Source: Planctobacterium marinum (GTDB taxonomy: Bacteria > Pseudomonadota > Gammaproteobacteria > Enterobacterales > Alteromonadaceae). Taken from it: a stretch of DNA of 64,000 nt. The DNA is taken from NCBI RefSeq assembly GCF_020687805.1, contig NZ_JAJEWQ010000004.1:124001-188000 (forward strand), read 5' to 3'. This document shows, in pieces, positions 35,708 to 45,093 of the stretch. A model generated the notes under the pieces. The model did no database searches, was not told the DNA's origin, and was given only the letters and a program-made list of their open reading frames with translations. Within the stretch, counting starts at the first letter, position 1. Every line of letters begins with the position of its first letter. The position numbers were made by a program, and so were the translations under genes.

Positions 35708-38578
35708 ATGAACAAGTCGGCATACCAAATACTGTCCGCCAGGTTATCGAGGTTTCTACCGGCTGAGCGAATTATCAGTGATTATGCTCAGCGCCTGGCG
35801 ATGGGAGTTGATGCCAGCTTTTACCGGTTAGTTCCCGAACTGGTACTTATACTGGATACGGAAGAGGAAGTCGTACGGGTGGTAAAAGCAGCAGCTGACA
35901 TTGGCCTGGCTGTTACATTTCGGGCTGCTGGCACCAGTTTATCTGGTCAGGCCCAGTCCGATTCCATTCTGATTACCCTGACGAATCGCTGGCGCAACCA
36001 TGACATCCAGGATTTGGGGCTGAAAATTAAACTGGGGCCTGGAGTCATTGGGGCTGATGCCAACAAGTACCTGCTGCCGTATGGCAGAAAGCTGGGGCCA
36101 GACCCCGCGTCGATTAACAGCTGTAAGATTGGCGGCATTGCGGCGAACAACGCCAGTGGCATGTGCTGTGGCGTCGCGCAAAACAGCTATCACACCCTGG
36201 CCAGTATTCGCGTGGTACTTTACGACGGTGCGGTGCTGGATACGGCAGACCAGAGCAGTATTACTGCCTTTCGGACATCGCACGCGGTATTGTTGCAAAG
36301 CATTGCAAACCTGGCGGAGGAGGTGCGCAACGACACTGCTTTGCATGCCCTGATAAAACATAAATACAGGCTCAAAAATACCACCGGATATGCCATCAAT
36401 TCACTGATTGATTTTGTTGATCCCATTGATATTTTGGCACATTTGATGATTGGCTCTGAGGGCACGCTGGGCTTTATCTCATCCATTACCTATCACACCG
36501 TGCGGGAAGATAAGTACCGCGCATCATCCATGGTGTTTTTTCCGGATATTCATACAACCTGCCTGGCGGTGAATGCACTCGCTGAGGCGAACGTCGCCGC
36601 TGTCGAATTACTGGATCGGCGCGCTTTGGCATCGGTCAGTGACATGCCTGGATTGCCGGCGTTTATCCATGATCTTGATAATAACGTTGCCGCGTTACTG
36701 ATTGAAACCCGTGCCGCAAATGCCGACAAACTGGCAACACAGGTGCAGGCGTTGCAGGCGTTGCTGTCCACCTTTAAACAAACCAACTGTATTGCCTTTA
36801 CTGACGACAGCGAACGCTGTGCTCAGTTGTGGGCTATACGCAAAGGCACGTTTCCGGCGGTGGGTGCAGTCAGAGAAAATGGCACCACTGTGGTTATTGA
36901 AGATGTGGCCTTCCCCCTTGAGCGCCTGGCTGAGGGGGTGGCTGCGTTACAGGCGCTGTTTGAGCAATACCGGTATCACGAAGCCATCATTTTTGGTCAC
37001 GCACTGGAAGGCAACCTGCATTTTGTGTTTACCCAGGACTTCGGTACTCAGGTTGAGGTAGATCGCTACAAATCGTTCATGGACAGCGTATGTCAGTTGG
37101 TTGCGGTGGATTTTGGTGGCTCCCTGAAAGCCGAGCATGGCACCGGCAGGAACATGGCGCCTTTTGTGGAGCTTGAATGGGGACCGAAGGGTTTGGCCAT
37201 CATGCAAAAAATAAAGCATTTGTTTGATCCGCAAAATTTGCTTAATCCCGGGGTGATTATCAATGACAATCCGCTGGCACATATCACGCATTTAAAAGCG
37301 TTGCCTGCCGCCAACAGCATCATAGATAAATGTATTGAATGCGGTTTTTGCGAACCCGTCTGTCCTTCTAAAGATTTGAGTTTTACGCCGCGGCAACGCA
37401 TTACCCTGTTCCGTGAGATCAGCCGTTTAGAACGCTCCAAAGAGAATAAAGCATTGCTCGCTGAACTGGGACAGGCCTTCGACTATGCCGGAATTGATAC
37501 CTGTGCAGCGACGGGGTTGTGTGCAGACCGGTGTCCGGTGGGAATAAACACCGGGGATTTTGTCAGGGAGCGTCGGCAACAGCGAAATCACAAACACCAG
37601 CGCACAGCCAGCTTGTTAGCCAGACATTTTGCCAGGGTTGAAGGGGTTTCCCGCTTCGCGCTGTCGGTGGTATCAGCTTTGCACAAGGTGCTGGGCGATC
37701 GCGCAATGAGTTGCCTGACCGGCGCTGCAAGAACGCTGTCGTTTAATCAGTTACCAAAATGGAACAAATTTACCCCACAAAAGGCCCGGTATCGCTGGAT
37801 ATCAGAAACGACAGGCAATCCCCCGGCAGCGAAAACGGTGGTTTACATGCCCAGTTGTGCCAGCCGGACGATGGGCCAGGCAATCGGTGCGAAGGAGCAG
37901 CGCTCACTCACCGAGGTTACCCTGAGCCTGCTGCAAAAAGCCGGGTTTAACGTTATCAGCCCTAACTTTGACGGGGAGTGTTGTGGCATGCCATTCCAAA
38001 GTAAAGGCATGGCCCAGGCCGCAGCACAGAAACAGCAATCATTGCTGGCACGCCTGGAGACGCTAAGCCAACAGGGCCGCTATCCTATTTTAATGGATAC
38101 CAGCCCCTGCAGGGCTATGTTGCAGGGCGATGCCAGCAGGCATTTAGCTATCTATGAACCGGTGGCATTTGTCTCAGAGATATTGTCAGCGCATCTTAAT
38201 TTCACGCCGGTAGATGACACTGTCATGCTGCATGTTACCTGTTCAAGCCGAAAAATGGGCCTGGCTGAGCAGATGCATAGCCTGGCAAGGCAGTGCAGCC
38301 GCAACGTGGTTGTACCGGAACATATTTACTGCTGCGGCTTTGCCGGTGATAAGGGTTTTACCACACCGGAGTTAAACGCCAGCGCCTTGTCTGGTCTGCG
38401 GGAACAAGTGCCGCAAGGCTGTAGCGCAGGGTATAGCAATAGCCGAACCTGTGAAATCGGTTTATCTCACCATGCCGGTATTGATTACCAGTCGATTTTA
38501 TATTTGGTGGATAAAGCCACCACCAAAAACAAAGGGAATGCAATCCCATCAAACGGAAGTGGCAGTCACAGTGAATAA
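35708..38578 (+). CDS. Fused FAD/Fe-S 2-hydroxyacid dehydrogenase (D-lactate or glycolate type)
   Basis: A 956-residue fusion. FAD-binding domain at about 40-240 (FRAAGTSLSGQAQSDSILI), FAD-oxidase C domain (HLMIGSEGTLGFIS, EHGTGRNMAPFVELEWG), two 4Fe-4S motifs (CIECGFCEPVCP, CAATGLCADRCPVG), then CCG cysteine-rich domains (MPSCASRTMG, GECCGMPFQSKG, IYCCGFAGDKG). This equals GlcD plus GlcF in one chain and resembles the Dld-II D-lactate dehydrogenases. It would oxidise a D-2-hydroxyacid or glycolate and feed electrons to quinone. One form of the RuBisCO-like apiose route releases glycolate, so glycolate oxidation fits; D-lactate is the alternative. ATG 35708 is preferred over an in-frame start inside the GH78 gene at 35669. 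Confidence 0.88.
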   Translation: MNKSAYQILSARLSRFLPAERIISDYAQRLAMGVDASFYRLVPELVLILDTEEEVVRVVKAAADIGLAVTFRAAGTSLSGQAQSDSILITLTNRWRNHDIQDLGLKIKLGPGVIGADANKYLLPYGRKLGPDPASINSCKIGGIAANNASGMCCGVAQNSYHTLASIRVVLYDGAVLDTADQSSITAFRTSHAVLLQSIANLAEEVRNDTALHALIKHKYRLKNTTGYAINSLIDFVDPIDILAHLMIGSEGTLGFISSITYHTVREDKYRASSMVFFPDIHTTCLAVNALAEANVAAVELLDRRALASVSDMPGLPAFIHDLDNNVAALLIETRAANADKLATQVQALQALLSTFKQTNCIAFTDDSERCAQLWAIRKGTFPAVGAVRENGTTVVIEDVAFPLERLAEGVAALQALFEQYRYHEAIIFGHALEGNLHFVFTQDFGTQVEVDRYKSFMDSVCQLVAVDFGGSLKAEHGTGRNMAPFVELEWGPKGLAIMQKIKHLFDPQNLLNPGVIINDNPLAHITHLKALPAANSIIDKCIECGFCEPVCPSKDLSFTPRQRITLFREISRLERSKENKALLAELGQAFDYAGIDTCAATGLCADRCPVGINTGDFVRERRQQRNHKHQRTASLLARHFARVEGVSRFALSVVSALHKVLGDRAMSCLTGAARTLSFNQLPKWNKFTPQKARYRWISETTGNPPAAKTVVYMPSCASRTMGQAIGAKEQRSLTEVTLSLLQKAGFNVISPNFDGECCGMPFQSKGMAQAAAQKQQSLLARLETLSQQGRYPILMDTSPCRAMLQGDASRHLAIYEPVAFVSEILSAHLNFTPVDDTVMLHVTCSSRKMGLAEQMHSLARQCSRNVVVPEHIYCCGFAGDKGFTTPELNASALSGLREQVPQGCSAGYSNSRTCEIGLSHHAGIDYQSILYLVDKATTKNKGNAIPSNGSGSHSE

Positions 38579-38686
38579 ACATCAACGCTTTAGCAGGCAA
38601 ATAGCCGCTTTTGTGGAGGCAACTGCCTGTTGTTTTTTCCTGCAATGAAATTAAACGTCAACCCAATCTACAAGAGGAAACAGTCT

Positions 38687-40408
38687 ATGCGATGCAAGCC
38701 TATTCGATATTATCTGGTGTCTTTGCTGCTGATTTGGCTAACCGGTTGCGGCGTAATGGCTGCTGAACCATCGGTAGGCAATCACCGCGTTTTTGAAGCT
38801 GAGATCATAAACAATAATTCATACGAGAATAAGTTTAACGATGTGCAGTTACTGGTTGACTATGTCGCCCCTTCAGGCAAGAAATGGCCATTTTGGGGGT
38901 TTTATGACGGTGACGGCCAGGGTGGCGGTGATAAACAAACCGGCAATGTCTGGAAGATGCGTTTTATGCCCAATGAAACCGGGCGCTGGACTTACAGCTA
39001 TCGCTGGAGTGATGGCACCAAAGGGGGCGAAGGCAGCTTTTTGAGCACGGCCGAAAATGCCGGCAAAGGTATGCTTCAACCGTATGAGAAAAACCCCCGT
39101 TGGTTTGCCTACAATGGGACGGAGCCGGTCTGGTTGAAGTCCTATTATGAAACGGGGCACGGGGGCATTGCTCAGGACTTTGACTGGATGAGCGACAATG
39201 TGTTTCAGCCTCTGATCGATAAAGGCTACAACCACTTACAGGTCAACTGGTTGATGTCACTGTGTTGTTATAAACAATATTACCTTGACGGTCCCAAACC
39301 CGACACGCTTGACCTGACACTCTACGAGGAAGGCAAAGCATCAAGCACCATGAAGCTCAATGTCTGGAAAATGATGGAGCAACGTGTCGACTGGTTAAAT
39401 GATCGCAATGTCGGGCTATATATGTTTATCGGCTTCGACGGCAGCCGCAATGACGGGCCGCGCTGGGAAAGCCTGAGCCAGGATGAGCAAGAGTTCTATG
39501 TTAAATATACCGTGGCCAGGCTGGGTGCCTTTGCCAATATCGCTGGCTGGAATTTTGTCTGGGAAGTAGACGGCGGGCGAGAAACCCACGAACTGGGGTG
39601 GGCAAAGCTGATGCAAAAATACGACATTTTCAATCATCTGCGCACCTATCAGGATGAAATGCCACGGGAAAATCATTTTGAAAAAGATGCCTACAACTTT
39701 GCTGCGGTAGAAAACCATTTAATCGTGGCGCCGGATAAAACCATGGAGCGTTACAACTATTGGCGCACCGCCTGGACTCACTACATGGCCGCATTGGTCG
39801 GCTATAAGGGTAAACCTGTGTACATGATGGAAGGAAATGCCTTGTGGCAGCGTTACTGGCATCCGCGTTCCGGCGCCAGTCAGGACGATCTGCGTCAGGC
39901 GGCCTGGGCCACCACAATGGCGGGCGCATCCTTTAACTGGAATGGTGCTGAATCGGAAAAAGGCTTGTATGCCCGTGGTCGCTATGGCCTGCCGGTTTTT
40001 GAAGAAAATCCCTTTTATTTATCGTCACAGTACGTGGATATCATCGCGCATGTAATGAATAACGAAGTGCGGTTTCACACAATGACCCCACAAAGTGATC
40101 AACTCACCGGCCACGATCCTTTCCGGGTGTTCGCGCTGGTGGAAGAAGGCGAACAGTACCTGGTGTTTTCCATGCACGGCGAGCCTTTCTCGTTGTTTTT
40201 AGCCGAAGGGAGCTATGACAATAACATCTGGATCAACGCAAAAACAGGGGAAACCCAACCGGTGAAACCGGTTACCGGTTACGGTGCCCTGGACATCAGC
40301 GCTAAGGGAAACAACAACCGTGAAGAATGGCCCCGGGCTGTGAGTTTTACGCCTCCTGATACTAAGACCGACTGGGCATTGGCAATTCGCAAACGACCTC
40401 AGTCCTGA
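38687..40408 (+). CDS. DUF5060 glycosidase-like lipoprotein; candidate apiosidase
   Basis: A 573-residue lipoprotein: signal with LTGC (cysteine 21), then an N-terminal beta-sandwich of the DUF5060 type (FEAEIINNNSYENKFND, MRFMPNETGRWTYSYRW), an (alpha/beta)8 domain and a C-terminal beta domain. Two glutamates sit where clan-A-like glycosidases have theirs: GWNFVWEVDGG (acid/base) and VYMMEGNALW (nucleophile). GAGGAAA lies seven bases before the ATG at 38687. GH140 apiosidases have a related DUF5060/DUF4038 plan, and the ApnO gene follows. Cleavage of apiosyl linkages at the cell surface or in the periplasm is therefore plausible. No close characterised relative is recognised. Confidence 0.8.
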   Translation: MRCKPIRYYLVSLLLIWLTGCGVMAAEPSVGNHRVFEAEIINNNSYENKFNDVQLLVDYVAPSGKKWPFWGFYDGDGQGGGDKQTGNVWKMRFMPNETGRWTYSYRWSDGTKGGEGSFLSTAENAGKGMLQPYEKNPRWFAYNGTEPVWLKSYYETGHGGIAQDFDWMSDNVFQPLIDKGYNHLQVNWLMSLCCYKQYYLDGPKPDTLDLTLYEEGKASSTMKLNVWKMMEQRVDWLNDRNVGLYMFIGFDGSRNDGPRWESLSQDEQEFYVKYTVARLGAFANIAGWNFVWEVDGGRETHELGWAKLMQKYDIFNHLRTYQDEMPRENHFEKDAYNFAAVENHLIVAPDKTMERYNYWRTAWTHYMAALVGYKGKPVYMMEGNALWQRYWHPRSGASQDDLRQAAWATTMAGASFNWNGAESEKGLYARGRYGLPVFEENPFYLSSQYVDIIAHVMNNEVRFHTMTPQSDQLTGHDPFRVFALVEEGEQYLVFSMHGEPFSLFLAEGSYDNNIWINAKTGETQPVKPVTGYGALDISAKGNNNREEWPRAVSFTPPDTKTDWALAIRKRPQS

Positions 40409-40418
40409 CCTTATCTGA

Positions 40419-40459
40419 CCCGGCTGCCCCCATGCAATTGTGATGGTGGGCAGTGCGGG
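40419..40459 (+). terminator. Hairpin between the DUF5060 gene and the oxidoisomerase gene
   Basis: CCCGGCTGCCCCCAT and ATGGTGGGCAGTGCGGG can pair with small internal mismatches around a GCAATTGTG loop. No T-run follows, so it may be a weak terminator or an RNA-stabilising hairpin that separates the expression of the two genes. Confidence 0.4.
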
Positions 40460-40554
40460 ATAACTTATCGATATCTTTGAGGTTAGTGAGCAGGCAGAGC
40501 AAGGCGTAAGCTGCAAAGATATCGCGTATTGGGCATTCGCCTTTGGAGATGAAA

Positions 40555-41382
40555 ATGAAGAAAGTAGCAATATTGGGCGCAGGTGGGAAAATGGGGATCC
40601 GCCTGAGCAAAAACCTGGCGAAAACGGATTTTGATGTACGTCATGTTGAGGTGGCTGAACCGGGGGTTGCCCGTTTAAACGCTGAAGTGGGCGCTACCCC
40701 GGTGGCCCTTGATGATGCCATCAAGGATGCGGAGGTGGTCATTCTGGCCATCCCCGATACCGTGATTGGCAAGGTTACACAGGTGCTGGTACCTAAACTG
40801 GAGACGGGTACTTTGGTCGTGATTCTGGATGGTGCGGCGCCGTTTGCCGGTCACCTGCCAGAGCGTGAAGACATTACCTATTTTATTTCGCACCCTTGTC
40901 ATCCCCCCATCTTTAATGATGAAACTACAGAGGCGGGTCGCAAGGATTATTTCGGTGGAATTGCAGCGAAACAGGCTGTTGTAAACGCCTTGATGCAGGG
41001 CCCCGAGGAGCATTATGCCCTGGGGGATGAAATAGCCAGGGTCATTTATGCGCCGGTTTCCCGTACCCATCGCTGCACTGTTGAGCAGATGGCGTACCTG
41101 GAGCCCGGTTTATCTGAAACCGTTTGTGCCTCCTTGCTGATGGTGATGCGCCAGGCGATGGACGAGGTGGTGAAAAAGGGCGTTTCAGAAGAGTGTGCCC
41201 GGGATTTTTTACTGGGACACATGAATATTCTGAGTGCCGTTATCTTTAATGAAATCGAGGGCGCCTTCTCTGATGCCTGCAATAAGGCAATCGAATTCGG
41301 TATCCCTGCATTGATGCGGGATGACTGGAAACAGGTATTCGAGCGGGAGGAAATTCTGGCCAGTGTCGAGCGGATCACCTGA
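40555..41382 (+). CDS. NAD-dependent oxidoisomerase, ApnO-like (D-apionate oxidoisomerase candidate)
   Basis: A 275-residue protein with an N-terminal Rossmann fold (VAILGAGGKMG at residues 3-13) and an all-helical 6-phosphogluconate-dehydrogenase-like C-terminal part. Active-site-like segments are FISHPCHPPIFNDE and VSRTHRCTVEQMAYLEPGLS. In the oxidative apiose route ApnO turns D-apionate into 3-oxo-isoapionate; the kinase and RuBisCO-like protein that use that product are 7 kb downstream. GGAG sits six bases before the ATG at 40555; TTG 40543 and ATG 40549 are in frame. Its assignment rests on fold plus gene context, not on direct comparison. Confidence 0.72.
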   Translation: MKKVAILGAGGKMGIRLSKNLAKTDFDVRHVEVAEPGVARLNAEVGATPVALDDAIKDAEVVILAIPDTVIGKVTQVLVPKLETGTLVVILDGAAPFAGHLPEREDITYFISHPCHPPIFNDETTEAGRKDYFGGIAAKQAVVNALMQGPEEHYALGDEIARVIYAPVSRTHRCTVEQMAYLEPGLSETVCASLLMVMRQAMDEVVKKGVSEECARDFLLGHMNILSAVIFNEIEGAFSDACNKAIEFGIPALMRDDWKQVFEREEILASVERIT

Positions 41383-41389
41383 CATTCAG

Positions 41390-41424
41390 TGGCTTGCTGG
41401 TCATTACCGGTCAGCAAGCCATTT
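41390..41424 (+). terminator. Terminator hairpin after the oxidoisomerase gene
   Basis: TGGCTTGCTG (41390-41399) pairs perfectly with CAGCAAGCCA (41412-41421), followed by TTT. It lies 8 bp after the stop codon and faces the convergent DUF1080 gene. Confidence 0.65.
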
Positions 41425-41495
41425 ATGCCACAACAGTAAAAATCTAAGACAGTAAAACTCACCTACAGCACTTGGTCCGGGGCGTTATTTTCGCA

Positions 41496-42275
41496 CTAGG
41501 GCCGGGTGTGCTGTTTGCCAGACAAATCTAACAACTCAATGTCCTTAAACTGCACCGGATGACTTTCTGATTGCAGCGCTATGTAGCCACTGCTGAGTTT
41601 CGGGGCAACGGGAAACTCGTTGTCGGGATCATCCATGACCAGGTCGCTATACTGCATAACCTGTTCGCCATTTACCCAATGGGTAATCTGCTGGTGGCCT
41701 ATGACTTCAAATTCCACCTGTACCCATTGCTCTGTGGGGTAGGTGTTTGAGCGGGAGTCAGTGCAGTGGTTAGTGGCTGGTTTACCTTCAAAAGTAACAT
41801 TGGTGTTGGGCGTACAGACATTCGCTGTGGGTCGGGTATCGCCCTGGTCAGCGCCCAGCAATTGCGCTTCAATGGAATCCGGAAAAGCTTGTCTGAGGGA
41901 CATGGTTTCCGGTGCCTGACTGTGCAACATGGCACCACTGTTCTTGTAGGCCCATTTTGGACCATCGGGAAGCTGCTCACCGATAAACCGGTAGCTGAAA
42001 CGCAGCTTATAATGTGACAGTTTTGTCTGATAAAAGAGGTGACCAAATTGCTCGTTAAAATCCTGGTAGTGCCGGTAAGAAACGGTGAGTAAGCCATCCT
42101 GTACTACAAAGGTGTTTAACGGATCTTCATTCAGCGGATAGCCGCTGATCTTGGGGGTCCAGCCGTCGAGGTTTTTGCCGTTGAATATGGACTGCCAGTG
42201 TTCAATTTCCGCGTCTGCAGCGCAACCAATGCAGGGTAAAACTGAGATAGCAGCAGTAAGATAGTATCGCAACAT
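41496..42275 (-). CDS. DUF1080 (3-keto-disaccharide hydrolase-type) exported protein
   Basis: A 259-residue exported protein with a lipoprotein-like signal (IGCAAD, cysteine 18) and a single concanavalin-like DUF1080 domain: FNGKNLDGWTPKISGYPLN, the KLRFSYRFIGEQ strand, KNSGAMLHSQ, SIEAQLLGADQGDTRPTANV and GYIALQSESHPVQFKDIEL. DUF1080 proteins hydrolyse glycosides that have been oxidised at C3. The gene starts directly at the stop of the GMC dehydrogenase gene (no spacer), a strong sign of a joint oxidise-then-cleave system. Confidence 0.87.
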   Translation of the reverse strand: MLRYYLTAAISVLPCIGCAADAEIEHWQSIFNGKNLDGWTPKISGYPLNEDPLNTFVVQDGLLTVSYRHYQDFNEQFGHLFYQTKLSHYKLRFSYRFIGEQLPDGPKWAYKNSGAMLHSQAPETMSLRQAFPDSIEAQLLGADQGDTRPTANVCTPNTNVTFEGKPATNHCTDSRSNTYPTEQWVQVEFEVIGHQQITHWVNGEQVMQYSDLVMDDPDNEFPVAPKLSSGYIALQSESHPVQFKDIELLDLSGKQHTRP

Positions 42276-43964
42276 TTATAGGTTTCCTGTTTTCATTTGT
42301 TTTACAGCATAATCCGCCGCTCTTGCTGTCAGCGCCATAAACGTAATTGAAGGGTTCACGCAAGATATTGAAGAAAACGCCGCGCCGTCAGTGACAAACA
42401 AGTTACTGACCTCATGACTTTGATTCCATTGGTTGAGGTAAGAGGTTTTGGGATCTTTGCCCATACAGGCACCTCCCATTTCGTGGACAAATCCGCCAGG
42501 TGAAACATTGTAATCAAAGCTCTCAACATTGTTCAGGCCTGCGGCGGTGAGCATTTCTGCGGCAGAGTGTTGAATGTCTTTTTTCATTTTTATGGCGTTT
42601 TCGCCGTAGGCGACATCGGTCACCAGCTGTGGCATGCCCCATTTATCTTTCAGGGTTTCATGCAAATACACTTTGTTGTTGTAGTCCGGCAATACTTCAC
42701 CGTAACCGGCTAAAATAAATTTCCAGCCACCCGGTGAGCGCAGTTGCTGTTTCAGTTCTGCCCCTATACCTTGCTGGTTAATGCCGCGCCGCCAGTCGCG
42801 TCGCTCTGCACTGCCCTGAAAACCAAATCCCCGCAAATAGTCATTGCGCGGCGTTTCCAGATTGCGAAATCTCGGCAGGTAGACCCCGCCCGGGCGTCTG
42901 CCCTTGTAATACATGTCCAGGTGACCAGGCACATCGCCACGGGCACCCACGGCACCAACGTGATCCATAATATAATGGCCAAGCACCGTACTGCGGTTAC
43001 CTATGCCGTTAGGGAAGGCCGCAGATCGTGAGTTAAGTAAAATTTGCACACTGGCCAGGGTTGAAGCGCACATAAAAATGATACGTGCCGATACCTCTAT
43101 CCGCTTACCGGTTTTGGTATCCACATAGGCGACGCCTGTCGCTCTGCCTGATTGCTCACCATATAACACTTGTTGTACCTGGGCGTTGGCCCGCAGTGTC
43201 ATATTGTTGGTTTTTTTCGCTGCCGCCAGGGCGCCGGACAGTGACGAATAATATCCGCCCCAGGAGCATCCGCGCTGGCATTCATTGCGAGCCATACACA
43301 TACCGCGACCTAATGCGAGATGCTCGGGTTGCGGTTGCGTCAGATGGGCAACCCGGGCAGGGATCAGTTTGCGTCCGGGAAATGCGCGTTCCAGTTTCGC
43401 TTTTATTTCCCGCTCAACAGTATTCATTGGCAGGGGCGGAAGGAACTTCCCGTCCGGTAGCACTTCAAGCCCTTCTTCGCTACCGGCAATGCCGATAAAC
43501 GGCTCGACGTAATCATACCAGGGCGCAATGTCGTTATAGCGAATGGGCCAGTCAATGCCGTGGCCATCCTGAGCATTGGCAGCAAAGTCCAGCGCATTCC
43601 ATCGATAAGACTGACGTGCCCAAAGCAGTGATTTTCCGCCAACCTTAGCGCTTCTTATCCAGGTAAAAGGTTGGTCTTGCTGGTAGGGGTTATCTTTGTC
43701 ATTGATAAAATGATGTTTGGTAAAATCGGTGAGGGCATAACTTTTTCTTTGTATGGGCTGTTCCGTGGCGAGCTCATCCTCCGGCACTCTTCCCCGATAT
43801 TCCATCGACCAGGGCGGCAGAAATTCGGTTTTGTACTGGCCGTGCTCCAGTGGCTCGCCCCGATCGAGTACCAGAGTTTTATAGCCTTTTTCGCAAAACT
43901 CTTTGGCGGCGTACCCCCCGGACATGCCGGAACCGACTACTATAATGTCATAATCTGTATTCAT
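42276..43964 (-). CDS. GMC oxidoreductase, FAD-dependent sugar dehydrogenase large subunit
   Basis: A 562-residue flavoprotein with the FAD fold IIVVGSGMSGGYAAKEFC at the N-terminus, HEMGGACMG with the catalytic histidine, and the C-terminal CVNPSITFMALTARAADYA with the paired asparagine. There is no signal peptide of its own, but the gene just upstream encodes a twin-arginine small subunit, and such large subunits are exported by riding with it. Homologues oxidise gluconate, fructose or the C3 hydroxyl of glycosides. Next to a DUF1080 gene, C3 oxidation of glycosides fits best; oxidation of free D-apiose to apionolactone is an alternative that would supply the ApnO route. Confidence 0.9.
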   Translation of the reverse strand: MNTDYDIIVVGSGMSGGYAAKEFCEKGYKTLVLDRGEPLEHGQYKTEFLPPWSMEYRGRVPEDELATEQPIQRKSYALTDFTKHHFINDKDNPYQQDQPFTWIRSAKVGGKSLLWARQSYRWNALDFAANAQDGHGIDWPIRYNDIAPWYDYVEPFIGIAGSEEGLEVLPDGKFLPPLPMNTVEREIKAKLERAFPGRKLIPARVAHLTQPQPEHLALGRGMCMARNECQRGCSWGGYYSSLSGALAAAKKTNNMTLRANAQVQQVLYGEQSGRATGVAYVDTKTGKRIEVSARIIFMCASTLASVQILLNSRSAAFPNGIGNRSTVLGHYIMDHVGAVGARGDVPGHLDMYYKGRRPGGVYLPRFRNLETPRNDYLRGFGFQGSAERRDWRRGINQQGIGAELKQQLRSPGGWKFILAGYGEVLPDYNNKVYLHETLKDKWGMPQLVTDVAYGENAIKMKKDIQHSAAEMLTAAGLNNVESFDYNVSPGGFVHEMGGACMGKDPKTSYLNQWNQSHEVSNLFVTDGAAFSSISCVNPSITFMALTARAADYAVKQMKTGNL

Positions 43965-43973
43965 GGGTTCTCC

Positions 43974-44501
43974 TTATGACCAGGCGCGTGCAATGTTTTT
44001 CAGTGGAATTTCGTTATAGGGGCCGGGTACCGGATCGTGCTGCAATTCAACACTGCCGCCAATTTCTGAGGTGTAATAGCCCACCAGGGTCAGCTCTTTG
44101 ATGGTGCTGTAGAAGGGAACCTGGCCCAATTGCTCATCCAGACTCTTTACCGCTGCCAGTTGCTGTTCCTTCGACAAGGCATTAAAACCGGATTCCAGCT
44201 GGAACTTCCTGAATTCGGCAAGCCACTCTTGTGCCTCCATGCTGTGCACGCAACGGGACAACATCTGTTCTATAAAATCCGGAACACCTGCGGCAACCGC
44301 ACCCGGTGTGTCGGTGGCGGGAATAATTATGTCAGTGATGATCGCAAGCGTGGTTTTGAGAGAACCGGACAGAAAAGTGTGTCCGGAACCGGACTGGCTA
44401 TCTTCAATAGCAGCAAGCGCCAATTTGCTCAAAGGGGTAAGCGACACTCCCAGCAGTAATCCGCCCTGAATTAACAGTTGCCTCCTGTTTAAAACTTGCA
44501 T
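43974..44501 (-). CDS. Gluconate 2-dehydrogenase subunit 3-family protein (Tat-exported)
   Basis: A 175-residue small subunit with a twin-arginine-like signal (NRRQLLIQGGLLLGVSL) and the typical TLAIITDIIIPATDTPGAVAAG segment. It should pair with the GMC large subunit encoded 9 bp downstream and carry it to the periplasm. GGAGAAT precedes the ATG at 44501. No cytochrome c third subunit is encoded next to it, so the electron acceptor is unknown. It diverges from the TonB receptor gene across a region with a phased repeat array. Confidence 0.88.
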   Translation of the reverse strand: MQVLNRRQLLIQGGLLLGVSLTPLSKLALAAIEDSQSGSGHTFLSGSLKTTLAIITDIIIPATDTPGAVAAGVPDFIEQMLSRCVHSMEAQEWLAEFRKFQLESGFNALSKEQQLAAVKSLDEQLGQVPFYSTIKELTLVGYYTSEIGGSVELQHDPVPGPYNEIPLKNIARAWS

Positions 44502-45093
44502 CGCATTCTCCGTCTTTTGTGAACAAAAACGCTACAGAAAATTAACATTACTGTTTTTGCTCTAAGCATTTCGCAATCGAATTTGTTAAAATAACAATCA
44601 TAAACACTCATAAATACTCAAATAGGTTGCTGTGATAATCTATTGTTGTTGTCAGAATCCTGCCTTTAAATGGGGTTTCTGGACATTAATCGCTCAGATA
44701 AGTGGCTGACTTTTGCCTGAGTCAGCATGATATAAGCCCAATGAATCCGCTGTTACCCGATTGGAAATAGGGTAAATCCGGGCGTTCAGGCTATTTAAAT
44801 GACCTTAAATGATGGGTAACGATTATAAATGATTATTTAGGTGTTGCAACATGATTGTTAATGAGGTAAATTTTATGTTAATGGCTTTTTGCGCGATTAG
44901 ACATGCGCATTTTTAAATGAGAAACCATGCAACAACTGATTAGCTGCCTGGTTTGTGCAACAGGGAGCTCAGCAGTAGTAAAGCGCACGTCCTGGAGACC
45001 CTCTGGATGATTCGTTTTTACTATAGCTTCAGTCGCAGAGAGCTATACATACTCAGCGTGCTGAGTCGATCAAAATATGGGGCACATATTATT
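44502..45093. promoter_or_regulatory. Divergent control region of the dehydrogenase operon and TonB receptor, with phased TCA array
   Basis: Three tandem 10-mers lie at 44595-44624: CAATCATAAA, CACTCATAAA, TACTCAAATA, with TCA at 44598, 44608 and 44618. This is the cleanest example of the array found at the rhamnose, GH78 and GH127 promoters. The remaining AT-rich 450 bases hold no credible gene; an open frame running into the receptor gene from 44953 is rejected because the receptor signal peptide begins at 45094. Confidence 0.6.
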
